Source of the DNA: Psychroserpens luteus
Lineage (GTDB): Bacteria > Bacteroidota > Bacteroidia > Flavobacteriales > Flavobacteriaceae
Direction of reading: 5' to 3'
Length of the DNA: 64,000 nucleotides
Assembly (NCBI RefSeq): GCF_015319355.1
Contig: NZ_JADILU010000007.1
Coordinates: 186,001 to 250,000 of the forward strand
A model generated the notes under the pieces. The model made no database searches and was not told where the DNA came from. It was given only the letters and a program-made list of their open reading frames with translations. This document shows, in pieces, positions 25,813-33,880 of the stretch (position 1 is its first letter; every line of letters begins with the position of its first letter). The position numbers were made by a program, and so were the translations under genes.

Positions 25813-25855
25813 TAAAAATAGATGTATCATTGCATTAAAAGAATGATATAAATCA
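25813..25855 (-). promoter_or_regulatory. FNR-type promoter of the TerB-DUF302-Trx-WG-M50 operon
   Basis: A perfect TGAT-ATAA-ATCA at 25844-25855 (centre 25849.5) is followed by TATTTTTA at 25820-25813 (minus), 29.5 bp from the centre. No matching box lies at this distance on the plus strand. Confidence 0.68.
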
Positions 25856-25893
25856 GTTAAATAACACATCAAAACTTAAGATTAGTAATTGCT

Positions 25894-25923
25894 TTTGTTA
25901 TTGAATAGGATTAGTTATCTTTA
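25894..25923 (+). promoter_or_regulatory. Standard promoter of the sensor kinase gene
   Basis: TTTG at 25894-25897 and TATCTTTA at 25916-25923 are 18 bp apart, matching the Bacteroidetes -33/-7 promoter. There is no TGAT dyad at class II distance, so the sensor operon is probably expressed constitutively. Confidence 0.5.
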
Positions 25924-25948
25924 AATTTCTTTAAATCAACCCTCAAAA

Positions 25949-27451
25949 ATGTTCAAACAAGATAAAGAGATTTTTAATATTTTACTGGGCTCCATTTCAG
26001 AAGGTGTTATAGTTGTTGATGAATATCAAAATATTGTTGAAACCAACAAATCTGCAGAGCAAATGTTTGGATACAACAATAAAGAACTGCTTAACCAACC
26101 ACTTAATATTTTAATCCCACAAAATTATCATGCAAAACATGGTGACCACTTTAAAGGTTTCGTAAAAGACCATAAACAACGTCGAATGGGACATGGTCGG
26201 GATATTTTTGGTGCAAAAAAAGACGGTAGTATTTTTCCTATTGAAGCTAGTTTAAACCCTTTTACTGTTTATGGCAATAATTTTATCATGGCCTTGATTG
26301 TTGATATTACTGAACGAAAAAAATTAGAGCAAGAAAAAAATCATTTAGCAAAAATTATTCTAGAATCATTGAATGAGATTTATGTGTTTGATGCTAAAAC
26401 ACTACATTTTACAAATGCGAACTATGGCGCTCAAAAAAATATAGGTTATAGTTTAGAGGAAATTATTACTATGACTCCTGTAGATATTAAACCTAATTAT
26501 ACAGAATCTCAGTTTAGAAAAGAGCTCGAATTACTTAATCAAGAAAATATTGAAAAAATTGAATTTGAAACGGTACACCAGCGAAAATCAGGAAGCACAT
26601 ACCCAGTGAACGTTCATGTGCAACGTTCTAAATTAGGTGATAGAGAAGTGTATGTCGCTATTATTTTAGACATCACGGAACAAAAAAATTATACAGAAAA
26701 ACTAGAAAAAACAGTTTCGATTAGGACTGAAGAATTAAAAGCTGCCTTAGTTGTTGAGAAGGAACTCAACGACCTAAAAACTAAATTCTTATCTATGGTG
26801 TCTCATGAGTTTAAAACACCTTTGAGTGGTATATTAACTTCTACAATATTATTAAACAAATATAAATTAACCGAGCAGCAAGAAAAACGAGAAAAACATA
26901 TAAAAACGATTACTGACAAAGTACAATATCTTAACAAAATTTTGAACGACTTCCTTTCCATAGAAAAACTAGAAAAAGGCAAAATCAATTATAATTTCAC
27001 CACATTTAAACTAAGTAAGGTTTTAAATGAAGTCATTTATAGTGCAAACATGTTATTAAAAGATGGTCAGAAAATTAATTATCCAAAAGATATTGATGAA
27101 CTTTCATTATATCAAGATGAAAAAATTTTAGAATTAGTTTTATCAAATTTGATATATAATGCTATCAAATACTCCTCCGAAAACACGGTTATAGATATTG
27201 ATATTACTCAAAACATAAACAATACTATTTTCAAAATAATAGATAATGGAATTGGTATTCCAAAGAAGGATCAAAAGAATATATTTAATCGTTATTTTAG
27301 AGCAGAAAATGCTTTACTATTACAAGGCACAGGAATTGGACTAAATATCGTTAAAGATCATTTGGAAAACTTAAATGGCTCTATTACTTTTGAAAGTGAA
27401 GAACATAAAGGCTCAATTTTTACTATAGAACTTCCAAACAAAGCGCAATAA
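25949..27451 (+). CDS. PAS-PAS sensor histidine kinase with FixL-like haem motif
   Basis: This 500-residue soluble protein (no membrane segments) has PAS 1 (about 8-122), PAS 2 (about 135-245), HisKA with SMVSHEFKTP (His286) and HATPase_c (NLIYNAIKYS; DNGIGIPKKDQ; GTGIGLNIV). PAS 1 aligns without gaps over 28 residues with the FixL haem pocket: His64 corresponds to the haem-binding His and Arg84 (GHGR) to the distal Arg. I infer haem-based oxygen sensing, although non-haem PAS domains share part of this pattern. Its stop overlaps the response-regulator start by one base. Confidence 0.9.
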   Translation: MFKQDKEIFNILLGSISEGVIVVDEYQNIVETNKSAEQMFGYNNKELLNQPLNILIPQNYHAKHGDHFKGFVKDHKQRRMGHGRDIFGAKKDGSIFPIEASLNPFTVYGNNFIMALIVDITERKKLEQEKNHLAKIILESLNEIYVFDAKTLHFTNANYGAQKNIGYSLEEIITMTPVDIKPNYTESQFRKELELLNQENIEKIEFETVHQRKSGSTYPVNVHVQRSKLGDREVYVAIILDITEQKNYTEKLEKTVSIRTEELKAALVVEKELNDLKTKFLSMVSHEFKTPLSGILTSTILLNKYKLTEQQEKREKHIKTITDKVQYLNKILNDFLSIEKLEKGKINYNFTTFKLSKVLNEVIYSANMLLKDGQKINYPKDIDELSLYQDEKILELVLSNLIYNAIKYSSENTVIDIDITQNINNTIFKIIDNGIGIPKKDQKNIFNRYFRAENALLLQGTGIGLNIVKDHLENLNGSITFESEEHKGSIFTIELPNKAQ

Positions 27452-28503
27452 TGAAAAAAGTACTATTGATTGAAGACGATACAGTATTAAGAGAAAATAC
27501 TGCCGAGATTTTAGAACTGTCAGACTATGAAGTGCTAACAGCAAGTAATGGACAAATAGGTCTTGAAATGGCAAAAAAGCATAAACCAGACATTGTTGTT
27601 TGTGACATCATGATGCCTGTTCTTGATGGTTATGGTGTACTTGAGGGATTATCTAAACAAGATGAAACAAAGTTTATTCCTTTTATATTTTTGTCTGCAA
27701 AAACCGAACGTCAAGATGTAAGAAAAGGTATGGATTTAGGTGCAGATGATTACATCACAAAACCCTTTAGTGAAGATGAAATTATAAGCGCTATTGAAAG
27801 TAGGATTGCTAAAGCGTCTATCTTAAAAGATGAGAGGGAATCTTTTGGAAATACGACTTCTAATGCTGAAAATGAATTAAGAACATTAAATGATTTAAAA
27901 AATTTCTTTGATGATAATGGAACCATTTTTAATTATAAAAAGAATGATATAATTTATAAAGAAGGTCATAATTCTAATTTCATATATTTAATAACTAATG
28001 GGGCTGTAAAGTGTTTTAAATTTGATGAAAAAGGAAAAGAACTCACTACAGCACTTCATAAAGAGGATGATCTTTTTGGCTACACCTCTTTTACACAAAA
28101 CACCCCTTACAGGGAAACAGCAACAGCTATTAAGGATTTAGAAATGGTAGGTGTTTCTAAAACAGATTTAAAAGAGGTTTTAGATAACAATCATAAATTA
28201 ACTTTAGAAGTTATTCAAATGTTAACTGATGATCTTACAGGTGTTAAAAATCAACTTTTACAAATGGCATACAGTTCTGTACAAAAAAAGACCGCTTCTA
28301 CTATTTTAAGGTTTGCTGATAAAATAAATTCAAAACCAGAAGATCCCATTAAAATTTCACGGAATGATTTGGCTAGCGTTGCTGGCATAGCTACAGAAAC
28401 ATTAATTAGAACCATATCTGATTTTAAAAAACAAGGTCTTATAGAAATGGAAGGTAGAAATATTAGAGTTTTAAATCTTCAGAAATTACAAGATATTTCC
28501 TAA
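27451..28503 (+). CDS. Response regulator fused to FNR-like DNA-binding protein
   Basis: This 350-residue protein has a receiver domain (1-125; D9, D10, phosphoacceptor D52, S82, K104), a cyclic-nucleotide-fold domain (about 150-265) and a Crp-type HTH (about 300-340). The recognition helix GIATETLIRTI has Glu316 and Arg320 in the places of FNR E209 and R213, which read TGAT. Matching TGAT-N4-ATCA dyads lie upstream of at least ten genes in this window. It combines the roles of FixJ and FixK in one chain. There are no Fe-S cysteines, so control is likely by phosphorylation. Confidence 0.92.
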   Translation: MKKVLLIEDDTVLRENTAEILELSDYEVLTASNGQIGLEMAKKHKPDIVVCDIMMPVLDGYGVLEGLSKQDETKFIPFIFLSAKTERQDVRKGMDLGADDYITKPFSEDEIISAIESRIAKASILKDERESFGNTTSNAENELRTLNDLKNFFDDNGTIFNYKKNDIIYKEGHNSNFIYLITNGAVKCFKFDEKGKELTTALHKEDDLFGYTSFTQNTPYRETATAIKDLEMVGVSKTDLKEVLDNNHKLTLEVIQMLTDDLTGVKNQLLQMAYSSVQKKTASTILRFADKINSKPEDPIKISRNDLASVAGIATETLIRTISDFKKQGLIEMEGRNIRVLNLQKLQDIS

Positions 28504-28526
28504 GTATATTGCATATTTTTCTAATA

Positions 28527-28571
28527 TGACGAATATCATTCTTTTTTAACTGACTTGCATTTAGATTTGTT
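28527..28571 (+). promoter_or_regulatory. FNR-type promoter (TGAC-GAAT-ATCA plus TAGATTTG)
   Basis: The dyad at 28527-28538 has its centre at 28532.5. The distal half is TGAC, the proximal ATCA. A perfect TAGATTTG is at 28564-28571, 31.5 bp from the centre, slightly longer than the usual 29.5. It drives the first usp gene. Confidence 0.55.
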
Positions 28572-28588
28572 TATACAAAGAAATTTAA

Positions 28589-29431
28589 ATGATGAATATT
28601 TTAATGCCTACAGATTTTTCTGACAACTCATGGAATGCTATTGAGTATACACTAGCATTATTTAAAAATACAGCCTGTAATTTTTATGTAATTCATGTTA
28701 ATAGATTAGAAAATGTTATAATTGGAGATGCTAGCTACATACCTAATCAAGAGGTCATAGAAGACATCTACACTAAACCATCTAAGAAAAAACTAAGAGA
28801 ATTATTAAAGAAAATTAGCGATAACCTTGAGCATAACAAAAAGCACAAATTTTACACCATGGTTGATTACAGCTTTTTTGTAGAGTCTATTAGAAAGTAT
28901 GTTGATGACAAAAAAATTGATATGATAATAATGGGTACTAAAGGTGCCTCAGGGCTCAAAGAATATATTATTGGTAGTAATTCTGGCGATGTTATTACCA
29001 AAGTAAAATGTACCACTCTAGTTGTTCCAGAACATGCTAAATTTTCTAAATTAAATGAAATAGCATTCCCAACAGATTACGACTTCACTTATAATATAAA
29101 TATACTTCAACCTTTTACAGATATTCTAAATACTATAAAAGCTAGTTTGCATATTATTCATATAAATAAAAAAGACATAAAACTAAATACTGAACAACTC
29201 ACAAATAAAGATGTATTGAATGATTATTTTGAAGATTTCAACACAAGTTTTCATTCTCTTATTAATAAAAAAGTAGAAGATGCTATTCAATCTTTTGTTG
29301 AGAGCAAAAACATTGATATGATAGTTATGGTTGCCAAAAACCTAAATTATTTTCAAAGTATATTATTCCATTCCAAAGTAGAAAAAATAACATATCATAC
29401 ACATATTCCATTTTTAGTATTACACGAATAA
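28589..29431 (+). CDS. Tandem universal stress protein (Usp 1 of 6)
   Basis: This 280-residue protein has two UspA domains (about 1-148 and 150-280). Domain 1 starts ILMPTDFSDNSWNAIEYTL and carries the ATP-binding pattern G-2x-G-9x-G-S (MGTKGASGLKEYIIGSNS); domain 2 lacks it. UspA proteins of this type bind ATP and help survival in energy or oxygen limitation. An alternative ATG is one codon later. It is 13-15 nt after the predicted start of transcription. Confidence 0.92.
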   Translation: MMNILMPTDFSDNSWNAIEYTLALFKNTACNFYVIHVNRLENVIIGDASYIPNQEVIEDIYTKPSKKKLRELLKKISDNLEHNKKHKFYTMVDYSFFVESIRKYVDDKKIDMIIMGTKGASGLKEYIIGSNSGDVITKVKCTTLVVPEHAKFSKLNEIAFPTDYDFTYNINILQPFTDILNTIKASLHIIHINKKDIKLNTEQLTNKDVLNDYFEDFNTSFHSLINKKVEDAIQSFVESKNIDMIVMVAKNLNYFQSILFHSKVEKITYHTHIPFLVLHE

Positions 29432-29444
29432 ATAACTTTAAATT

Positions 29445-29831
29445 ATGAATGAATCAATTTTTTTAGCAAAGTTTTGGGGCTGGTATCTTATTATTTTCTT
29501 TTTAATATTAAGCCTAAACCCAAAACGTATTAAACAAATATTCAATGATCTTAATGATGAAAAATTCTTAATCATTTTTTCTTTCTTGGCTATTATTGTT
29601 GGATTACTAAATATTTTATTTCATAATATTTGGGAATCAAACTATAAAGTTATTATCACTTTAATAGGTTGGTCATCACTATATCTAGGTTTAGCTTTAT
29701 TTGTGTTTCCAAAAAAAACAGTGGTTTGGTTAGAAATCACAAATATTAAGCTTGTGCAAGTGGTTTATACCTTATTATTTCTTGTAGGTATCTTTTTGCT
29801 TAACGTGGTTTATAATATCATTCCCGTGTAA
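29445..29831 (+). CDS. Small four-helix membrane protein
   Basis: This 128-residue protein has four hydrophobic segments (about 10-22, 42-60, 70-88, 103-125) and a KRIKQIFNDLNDEKF loop. No family is recognised. It lies 13 bp after the first usp gene, so it is probably co-transcribed with it and produced under the same conditions. Confidence 0.72.
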   Translation: MNESIFLAKFWGWYLIIFFLILSLNPKRIKQIFNDLNDEKFLIIFSFLAIIVGLLNILFHNIWESNYKVIITLIGWSSLYLGLALFVFPKKTVVWLEITNIKLVQVVYTLLFLVGIFLLNVVYNIIPV

Positions 29832-29944
29832 ACCTTAAAATTAAGACACACAAATAGAACTTAAATATAATAACAGTAAATACAGAAACGCGAGAGTTAA
29901 CCAAAGCGTTAATATTTAACTATATAAAGAAGCAAAATTCAAAC

Positions 29945-29986
29945 TGATATATATCATTTCAATTAAATTTATAAGTCCTAAATTTA
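29945..29986 (+). promoter_or_regulatory. FNR-type promoter of a candidate small RNA (TGATATATATCA)
   Basis: A perfect dyad at 29945-29956 (centre 29950.5) is followed by TAAATTTA at 29979-29986, 28.5 bp from the centre. No open reading frame follows before the terminator at 30036. Confidence 0.62.
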
Positions 29987-29990
29987 CTAT

Positions 29991-30074
29991 GTTATTAAGA
30001 ATAGGGATTCTTAAAAAGAAGTTGCTATTAATTTTAAAGGAATCCAAAATATTAATATTTGGGTTCCTTTTTTT
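29991..30074 (+). ncRNA. Candidate oxygen-regulated small RNA (about 84 nt)
   Basis: It starts about 12 bp after the first base of the TAAATTTA box and ends at an intrinsic terminator. A first hairpin, TTAAGAAT-AGGG-ATTCTTAA (29995-30014), has eight perfect pairs. A single-stranded AU-rich region follows, then the terminator stem. The span has no coding potential. The arrangement (FNR-type site, short RNA, terminator) is like FnrS of enterobacteria, without sequence similarity implied. Confidence 0.5.
30036..30074 (+). terminator. Intrinsic terminator of the candidate small RNA
   Basis: The stem AAAGGAATCCAAA/TTTGGGTTCCTTT (one G-U pair) is followed by a run of seven T. Confidence 0.82.
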
Positions 30075-30178
30075 AATAATATTCCCAAAAACTCATCTTC
30101 GTTTATTATTTATTTCTGAAAAAAATAGCTTCATTTAAACAAAATACTACAAACTAAAAGGAATTACCATCTATAGAT

Positions 30179-30241
30179 ATGAAAGCAAAGATTATAAAGT
30201 TCCTCAAAAAAGTGGTTGTAATAATAGTAAGGGTTACTTAA
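30179..30241 (+). CDS. Possible 20-residue cationic hydrophobic peptide
   Basis: An ATG at 30179 opens a 20-codon frame (MKAKIIKFLKKVVVIIVRVT) ending TAA. The lysine-plus-hydrophobic composition resembles small membrane peptides or type I toxins, but coding evidence is weak. The remaining parts of 29832-30320 hold no other gene. Confidence 0.2.
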   Translation: MKAKIIKFLKKVVVIIVRVT

Positions 30242-30252
30242 TAATGTACATC

Positions 30253-30295
30253 TGATATATATCATAGTTTTTATGTAGTTAACTATTTAATTTTA
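30253..30295 (+). promoter_or_regulatory. FNR-type promoter (TGATATATATCA plus TAATTTTA)
   Basis: A perfect dyad at 30253-30264 (centre 30258.5) and TAATTTTA at 30288-30295 are 29.5 bp apart. Predicted start is about 30300, 21 nt before the ATG of the next usp gene. Confidence 0.72.
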
Positions 30296-30320
30296 CTAAT
30301 GAATACTAAAAATAATCACG

Positions 30321-31169
30321 ATGTTATCTATACTACTTCCTACCGATTTCTCTGAGAATTCAATGAATGCTATTAAATATGCCTTAGAGTTTTTTAAATA
30401 CCAAAAAACTAAATTCTATTTTATGCATGCATATCAAAATGAATTTTACGACCATGACGAATTGCTTTCTCGTGAAGTTTACGACGACATTTTGAACAGC
30501 GTTAGAAACGAATCTCAAAACAATTTAGAGAAGCTACTAAAAACGGTTAAAGAGATTGCACCAAACCCTAGATTTACTTATCATATCATTTCGGCATATA
30601 ACACTCTTGTAGAAGAAGCTAACCTAATTGCTCATGATAAAAATATAGATTTGATTATCATGGGAACAAAAGGCAAATCTGATGAACGTCATATCGTATT
30701 TGGAAGTCAGACATTTCAAGTTTTAAAATATGTAGAATGTCCAGTATTAGCAGTTCCTTCCAATTATACCAATACACAACCTAAACGTATTTTATTCCCA
30801 ACCAACTACCTAATTCCTTATAAGCGTCGTGAGCTAAAACTATTATCAGAATTAGCAAAATCATATAGAAGTACAATAGACGTATTGTACGTATCTAAAA
30901 GTAATAATTTATCGATACGACAAGAAGATAATAAAGACTTCATAAAAGATACACTACGTGACAATGAAGTTAATTTTTGTCATAAAGACAGTAAGAAAAT
31001 AGCAGATGCTATAAAAACTCATATAAAAGAAAATAATATTGATATGATCACAATGATTAACACTCAACACTCATTTTTAGAGGATATGCTATTTCCTTCT
31101 ACAATTGATAAAGTAAGTCTTGGGTTAGAAATACCAATATTAGCAATGCAAAATACAGCTAGATTTTAA
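30321..31169 (+). CDS. Tandem universal stress protein (Usp 2 of 6)
   Basis: This 282-residue protein has two UspA domains. Domain 1 starts SILLPTDFSENSMNAIKYAL and carries MGTKGKSDERHIVFGSQ, which fits G-2x-G-9x-G-S. Domain 2 starts RILFPTNYLIPYKRRELKLL and lacks the motif. It is followed at 18 bp by Usp 3, in the same transcript. Confidence 0.92.
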   Translation: MLSILLPTDFSENSMNAIKYALEFFKYQKTKFYFMHAYQNEFYDHDELLSREVYDDILNSVRNESQNNLEKLLKTVKEIAPNPRFTYHIISAYNTLVEEANLIAHDKNIDLIIMGTKGKSDERHIVFGSQTFQVLKYVECPVLAVPSNYTNTQPKRILFPTNYLIPYKRRELKLLSELAKSYRSTIDVLYVSKSNNLSIRQEDNKDFIKDTLRDNEVNFCHKDSKKIADAIKTHIKENNIDMITMINTQHSFLEDMLFPSTIDKVSLGLEIPILAMQNTARF

Positions 31170-31187
31170 AACTTAAAAATCACTATT

Positions 31188-32033
31188 ATGAAACATATTC
31201 TTTTACCTACAGATTTTTCTGAAAACTCTTGGAATGCCATTAAATACGCAATACAACTATTTAAAAATCAAGAGTCTACGTTTTATTTACTAAACACATA
31301 TACACCTGTTGTTTATCATGCTGAATATGTACTTGGCTATCCAGCACAATTAGGATTAGGTGATGTTGTTAGAAACACCTCTCAAGAAAACCTGAAAAAG
31401 TTTGTTTTAAAAATCTCAGATGAGTTTGGAAACAATGCAAAGCACAAATTTGAAAGCTTTGCAAGATTTGACACTTTAACTTCGGGTATAAAAGAGTTTG
31501 TCAATACACACAATATAGATCTCATAGTCATGGGAACTAAAGGTGCTACTGGATCAAAAGAAGTGTTGTTTGGCTCAAACACAGTACATGTATTTAAACA
31601 AGTAAAATGTCCAATTTTAGCGATTCCTTCAAATTTCACATATGAAGCACCACATGAAATCTTATTTCCAACAGATTTAGAAGTAAACTATAAAAACACA
31701 CAAATTAATATTCTTAATGAAATAGTTGTAAATAATCAGTCTAGATTAAATGCGATGCACATTTCAACGGGTAATGAATTAACTGAAGCTCAAAAAAACA
31801 ATAAATCAAATTTAGAATCCATTTTCAAACATACTGCCTTTTTGTTTCACGATGTTAAAAGCATGAATATTACAGAAGCAATTAATGAATTTCAAATAAA
31901 GCATAAAATAAATTTACTTGCGATGATTAATAATAAACATTCATTTTATGAAAATTTATTTTTTAAGAATACCATAAGCCAAATTGGATTTCATTTAAAT
32001 GTTCCGTTTTTAGTATTGCCTTCAAAAATATAG
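31188..32033 (+). CDS. Tandem universal stress protein (Usp 3 of 6)
   Basis: This 281-residue protein starts HILLPTDFSENSWNAIKYAI. It has the ATP motif MGTKGATGSKEVLFGSN in domain 1 and a degenerate domain 2 (EILFPTDLEVNYKNTQINIL). It has no promoter of its own and appears to be read from the upstream FNR-type promoter. Confidence 0.92.
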   Translation: MKHILLPTDFSENSWNAIKYAIQLFKNQESTFYLLNTYTPVVYHAEYVLGYPAQLGLGDVVRNTSQENLKKFVLKISDEFGNNAKHKFESFARFDTLTSGIKEFVNTHNIDLIVMGTKGATGSKEVLFGSNTVHVFKQVKCPILAIPSNFTYEAPHEILFPTDLEVNYKNTQINILNEIVVNNQSRLNAMHISTGNELTEAQKNNKSNLESIFKHTAFLFHDVKSMNITEAINEFQIKHKINLLAMINNKHSFYENLFFKNTISQIGFHLNVPFLVLPSKI

Positions 32034-32041
32034 TTCATTAC

Positions 32042-32084
32042 TGATTTACATCATTTCAAAATGTAATTATAAACTCTAATTTCC
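32042..32084 (+). promoter_or_regulatory. FNR-type promoter (TGAT-TTAC-ATCA plus TAATTTCC)
   Basis: A perfect dyad at 32042-32053 (centre 32047.5) and TAATTTCC at 32077-32084, 29.5 bp from the centre. Predicted start is about 32089, 20 nt before the usp ATG. Confidence 0.66.
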
Positions 32085-32108
32085 GAAGATAAATTAAAGC
32101 TTTTAGCC

Positions 32109-32942
32109 ATGAAAAAAAACATATTACTACCTACAGATTTTTCAGACAATGCATGGAGTGCTGCTGTTTATGCATTAAAGTTATTTGCCAATGAGGAGTG
32201 CACATTTTACTTTCTAAACTCATGGTCCTTTTCCAAATCAACAACTAGAACCTATATCACTTCACATCTTATAGATGAATTAAAGCAAGAAGCAAGAAAA
32301 GAATTAATAGACTTGAAAAAACAAGCAGAAATTGTTAATACAAATTCGAATCATGAGTTTCAAGTTATTTTTAGTTCTGAATCACTTCTAGACACTATTG
32401 AAACTGCTGTTAAAGAGCACAAAATAGATCTTATAATAATGGGTACAAAAGGTGCCACAGGTGCTAAGGAGTTTTTATTGGGAAGTAATACTATTCAGGT
32501 TGTAAAAAAAATAAAAGACTGTCCTGTTTTAGTCGTTCCAGATGAGTTTGATTTTATAGAACCAAAACAAATTGCATTTCCTACAGATTTTAGTCGCTTT
32601 TATAGCGATAAGGAATTAACACCATTAAAAGAATTAACAGCATTATACAATTCTAAAATTATGCCAGTTTGTATTCTTACCAAAGAAAAACTTACTGATA
32701 TTGAAGAGTATAATATGGCTACACTAAAAAGCCAATTAGAGAACTATGATACAAGTTTTCATTTCATGCCAAATTATGCAAAAAAGACAGTTGAAATTAC
32801 TGATTTTATTGAAGAACTAGGTATAAATATACTTGTTATGGTCAACTACAAACACAGTTTTATTGAAAATTTATTTAAAGAACCTATTATAAAAAATATT
32901 GGATTTAATCCATTAATTCCTTTTTTAGTTATTCCAGCCTAA
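32109..32942 (+). CDS. Tandem universal stress protein (Usp 4 of 6)
   Basis: This 277-residue protein starts NILLPTDFSDNAWSAAVYAL. Domain 1 has MGTKGATGAKEFLLGSN (G-2x-G-9x-G-S). Domain 2 (QIAFPTDFSRFYSDKELTPL) lacks it. It is close in sequence to Usp 3. Confidence 0.92.
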   Translation: MKKNILLPTDFSDNAWSAAVYALKLFANEECTFYFLNSWSFSKSTTRTYITSHLIDELKQEARKELIDLKKQAEIVNTNSNHEFQVIFSSESLLDTIETAVKEHKIDLIIMGTKGATGAKEFLLGSNTIQVVKKIKDCPVLVVPDEFDFIEPKQIAFPTDFSRFYSDKELTPLKELTALYNSKIMPVCILTKEKLTDIEEYNMATLKSQLENYDTSFHFMPNYAKKTVEITDFIEELGINILVMVNYKHSFIENLFKEPIIKNIGFNPLIPFLVIPA

Positions 32943-32947
32943 AAATC

Positions 32948-32990
32948 TGATATATATCATTTTAAGCGTGTTTTATGTGATGTATTTTTA
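32948..32990 (+). promoter_or_regulatory. FNR-type promoter (TGATATATATCA plus TATTTTTA)
   Basis: A perfect dyad at 32948-32959 (centre 32953.5) and TATTTTTA at 32983-32990, 29.5 bp apart. Predicted start is about 32995, which excludes the longer reading-frame start at 32968. Confidence 0.72.
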
Positions 32991-33012
32991 TGTACAAACT
33001 AAAACAATCAGC

Positions 33013-33867
33013 ATGAAACGAAAAATTTTAATACCAACAGACTTTTCAAAGAACGCTACTCAAGCTTTACATTATGCGATAGAGCTGTACAAAAATGACC
33101 ATTGTATTTTCTATTTACTTAATGTATTCTCTTCTCCAAGTAATTTTATGGACAGCATAATGAGAATGGAACCTGGAAGCGAGTTATACGAAACTGCAAA
33201 ATTAAACTCAGAAAATGGCTTAGCAAAAACATATGATATGATTGCTATGACTGAGTATGAAAACCCAAAGCATGAATTTAAAACAGTCTCTGTCTTTAAC
33301 AACCCAATTGAAGCTATTAAAAACATTGTAGATCAAAAGGATATTGAGATGATTGTAATGGGTACAAAAGGTGAAACACATTCTAGAGCAACAGCCTTTG
33401 GCAGTACAGCAATATATGTCATGGAAAAAGTACGTAATTGCCCTGTAATAGTTGTGCCTCAAAAAGCAAAAATAGAATTGCCAAAAGAAATTGTTTTTCC
33501 TACTAATTACAAAATGCATTATAAAAGAAGAGAGTTAAGCTACTTAATAGACATCGCTAAAAACAGTGATGCCACAATCATTATTCTACATGTATGTGAA
33601 GAAAATGAGTTAGATCAAACTCAAAAAGCAAACAAACAATTATTAGAAGATATTTTGGAAGGATGCAATTATAAATTTCATGATTTATCCCATAATAATG
33701 TAATGAGTTCTATCAATATTTTTGTTGAAAGTAGAGGCAGTAACATGGTTTCTTTTATTAACAAAAAACATACTTTTTTTGGAAGTATACTCACAAATGC
33801 TTTGGTAAAGGAAATCTCATTTCATCTAAATGTACCCATATTAGCAATGCACGATTTAAGAAACTAA
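33013..33867 (+). CDS. Tandem universal stress protein (Usp 5 of 6)
   Basis: A 284-residue protein starts MKRKILIPTDFSKNATQALH. Domain 1 has MGTKGETHSRATAFGST (G-2x-G-9x-G-S). Domain 2 (EIVFPTNYKMHYKRRELSYL) is most like that of Usp 2. An upstream ATG at 32968 is in frame but lies within the promoter, so the start at 33013 (18-nt leader) is chosen. Confidence 0.92.
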   Translation: MKRKILIPTDFSKNATQALHYAIELYKNDHCIFYLLNVFSSPSNFMDSIMRMEPGSELYETAKLNSENGLAKTYDMIAMTEYENPKHEFKTVSVFNNPIEAIKNIVDQKDIEMIVMGTKGETHSRATAFGSTAIYVMEKVRNCPVIVVPQKAKIELPKEIVFPTNYKMHYKRRELSYLIDIAKNSDATIIILHVCEENELDQTQKANKQLLEDILEGCNYKFHDLSHNNVMSSINIFVESRGSNMVSFINKKHTFFGSILTNALVKEISFHLNVPILAMHDLRN

Positions 33868-33880
33868 AACATAAATAAAA

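Noticed and set aside
27451-28503. HcpR- or classical Fnr-type (Fe-S) sensor
   Set aside because: It has an N-terminal receiver domain and no cysteine cluster, so phosphorylation is the more likely input.
32968-33012. N-terminal extension of Usp 5
   Set aside because: It overlaps the -7 box and predicted transcription start; the UspA fold begins at MKRKILIPTDFS.
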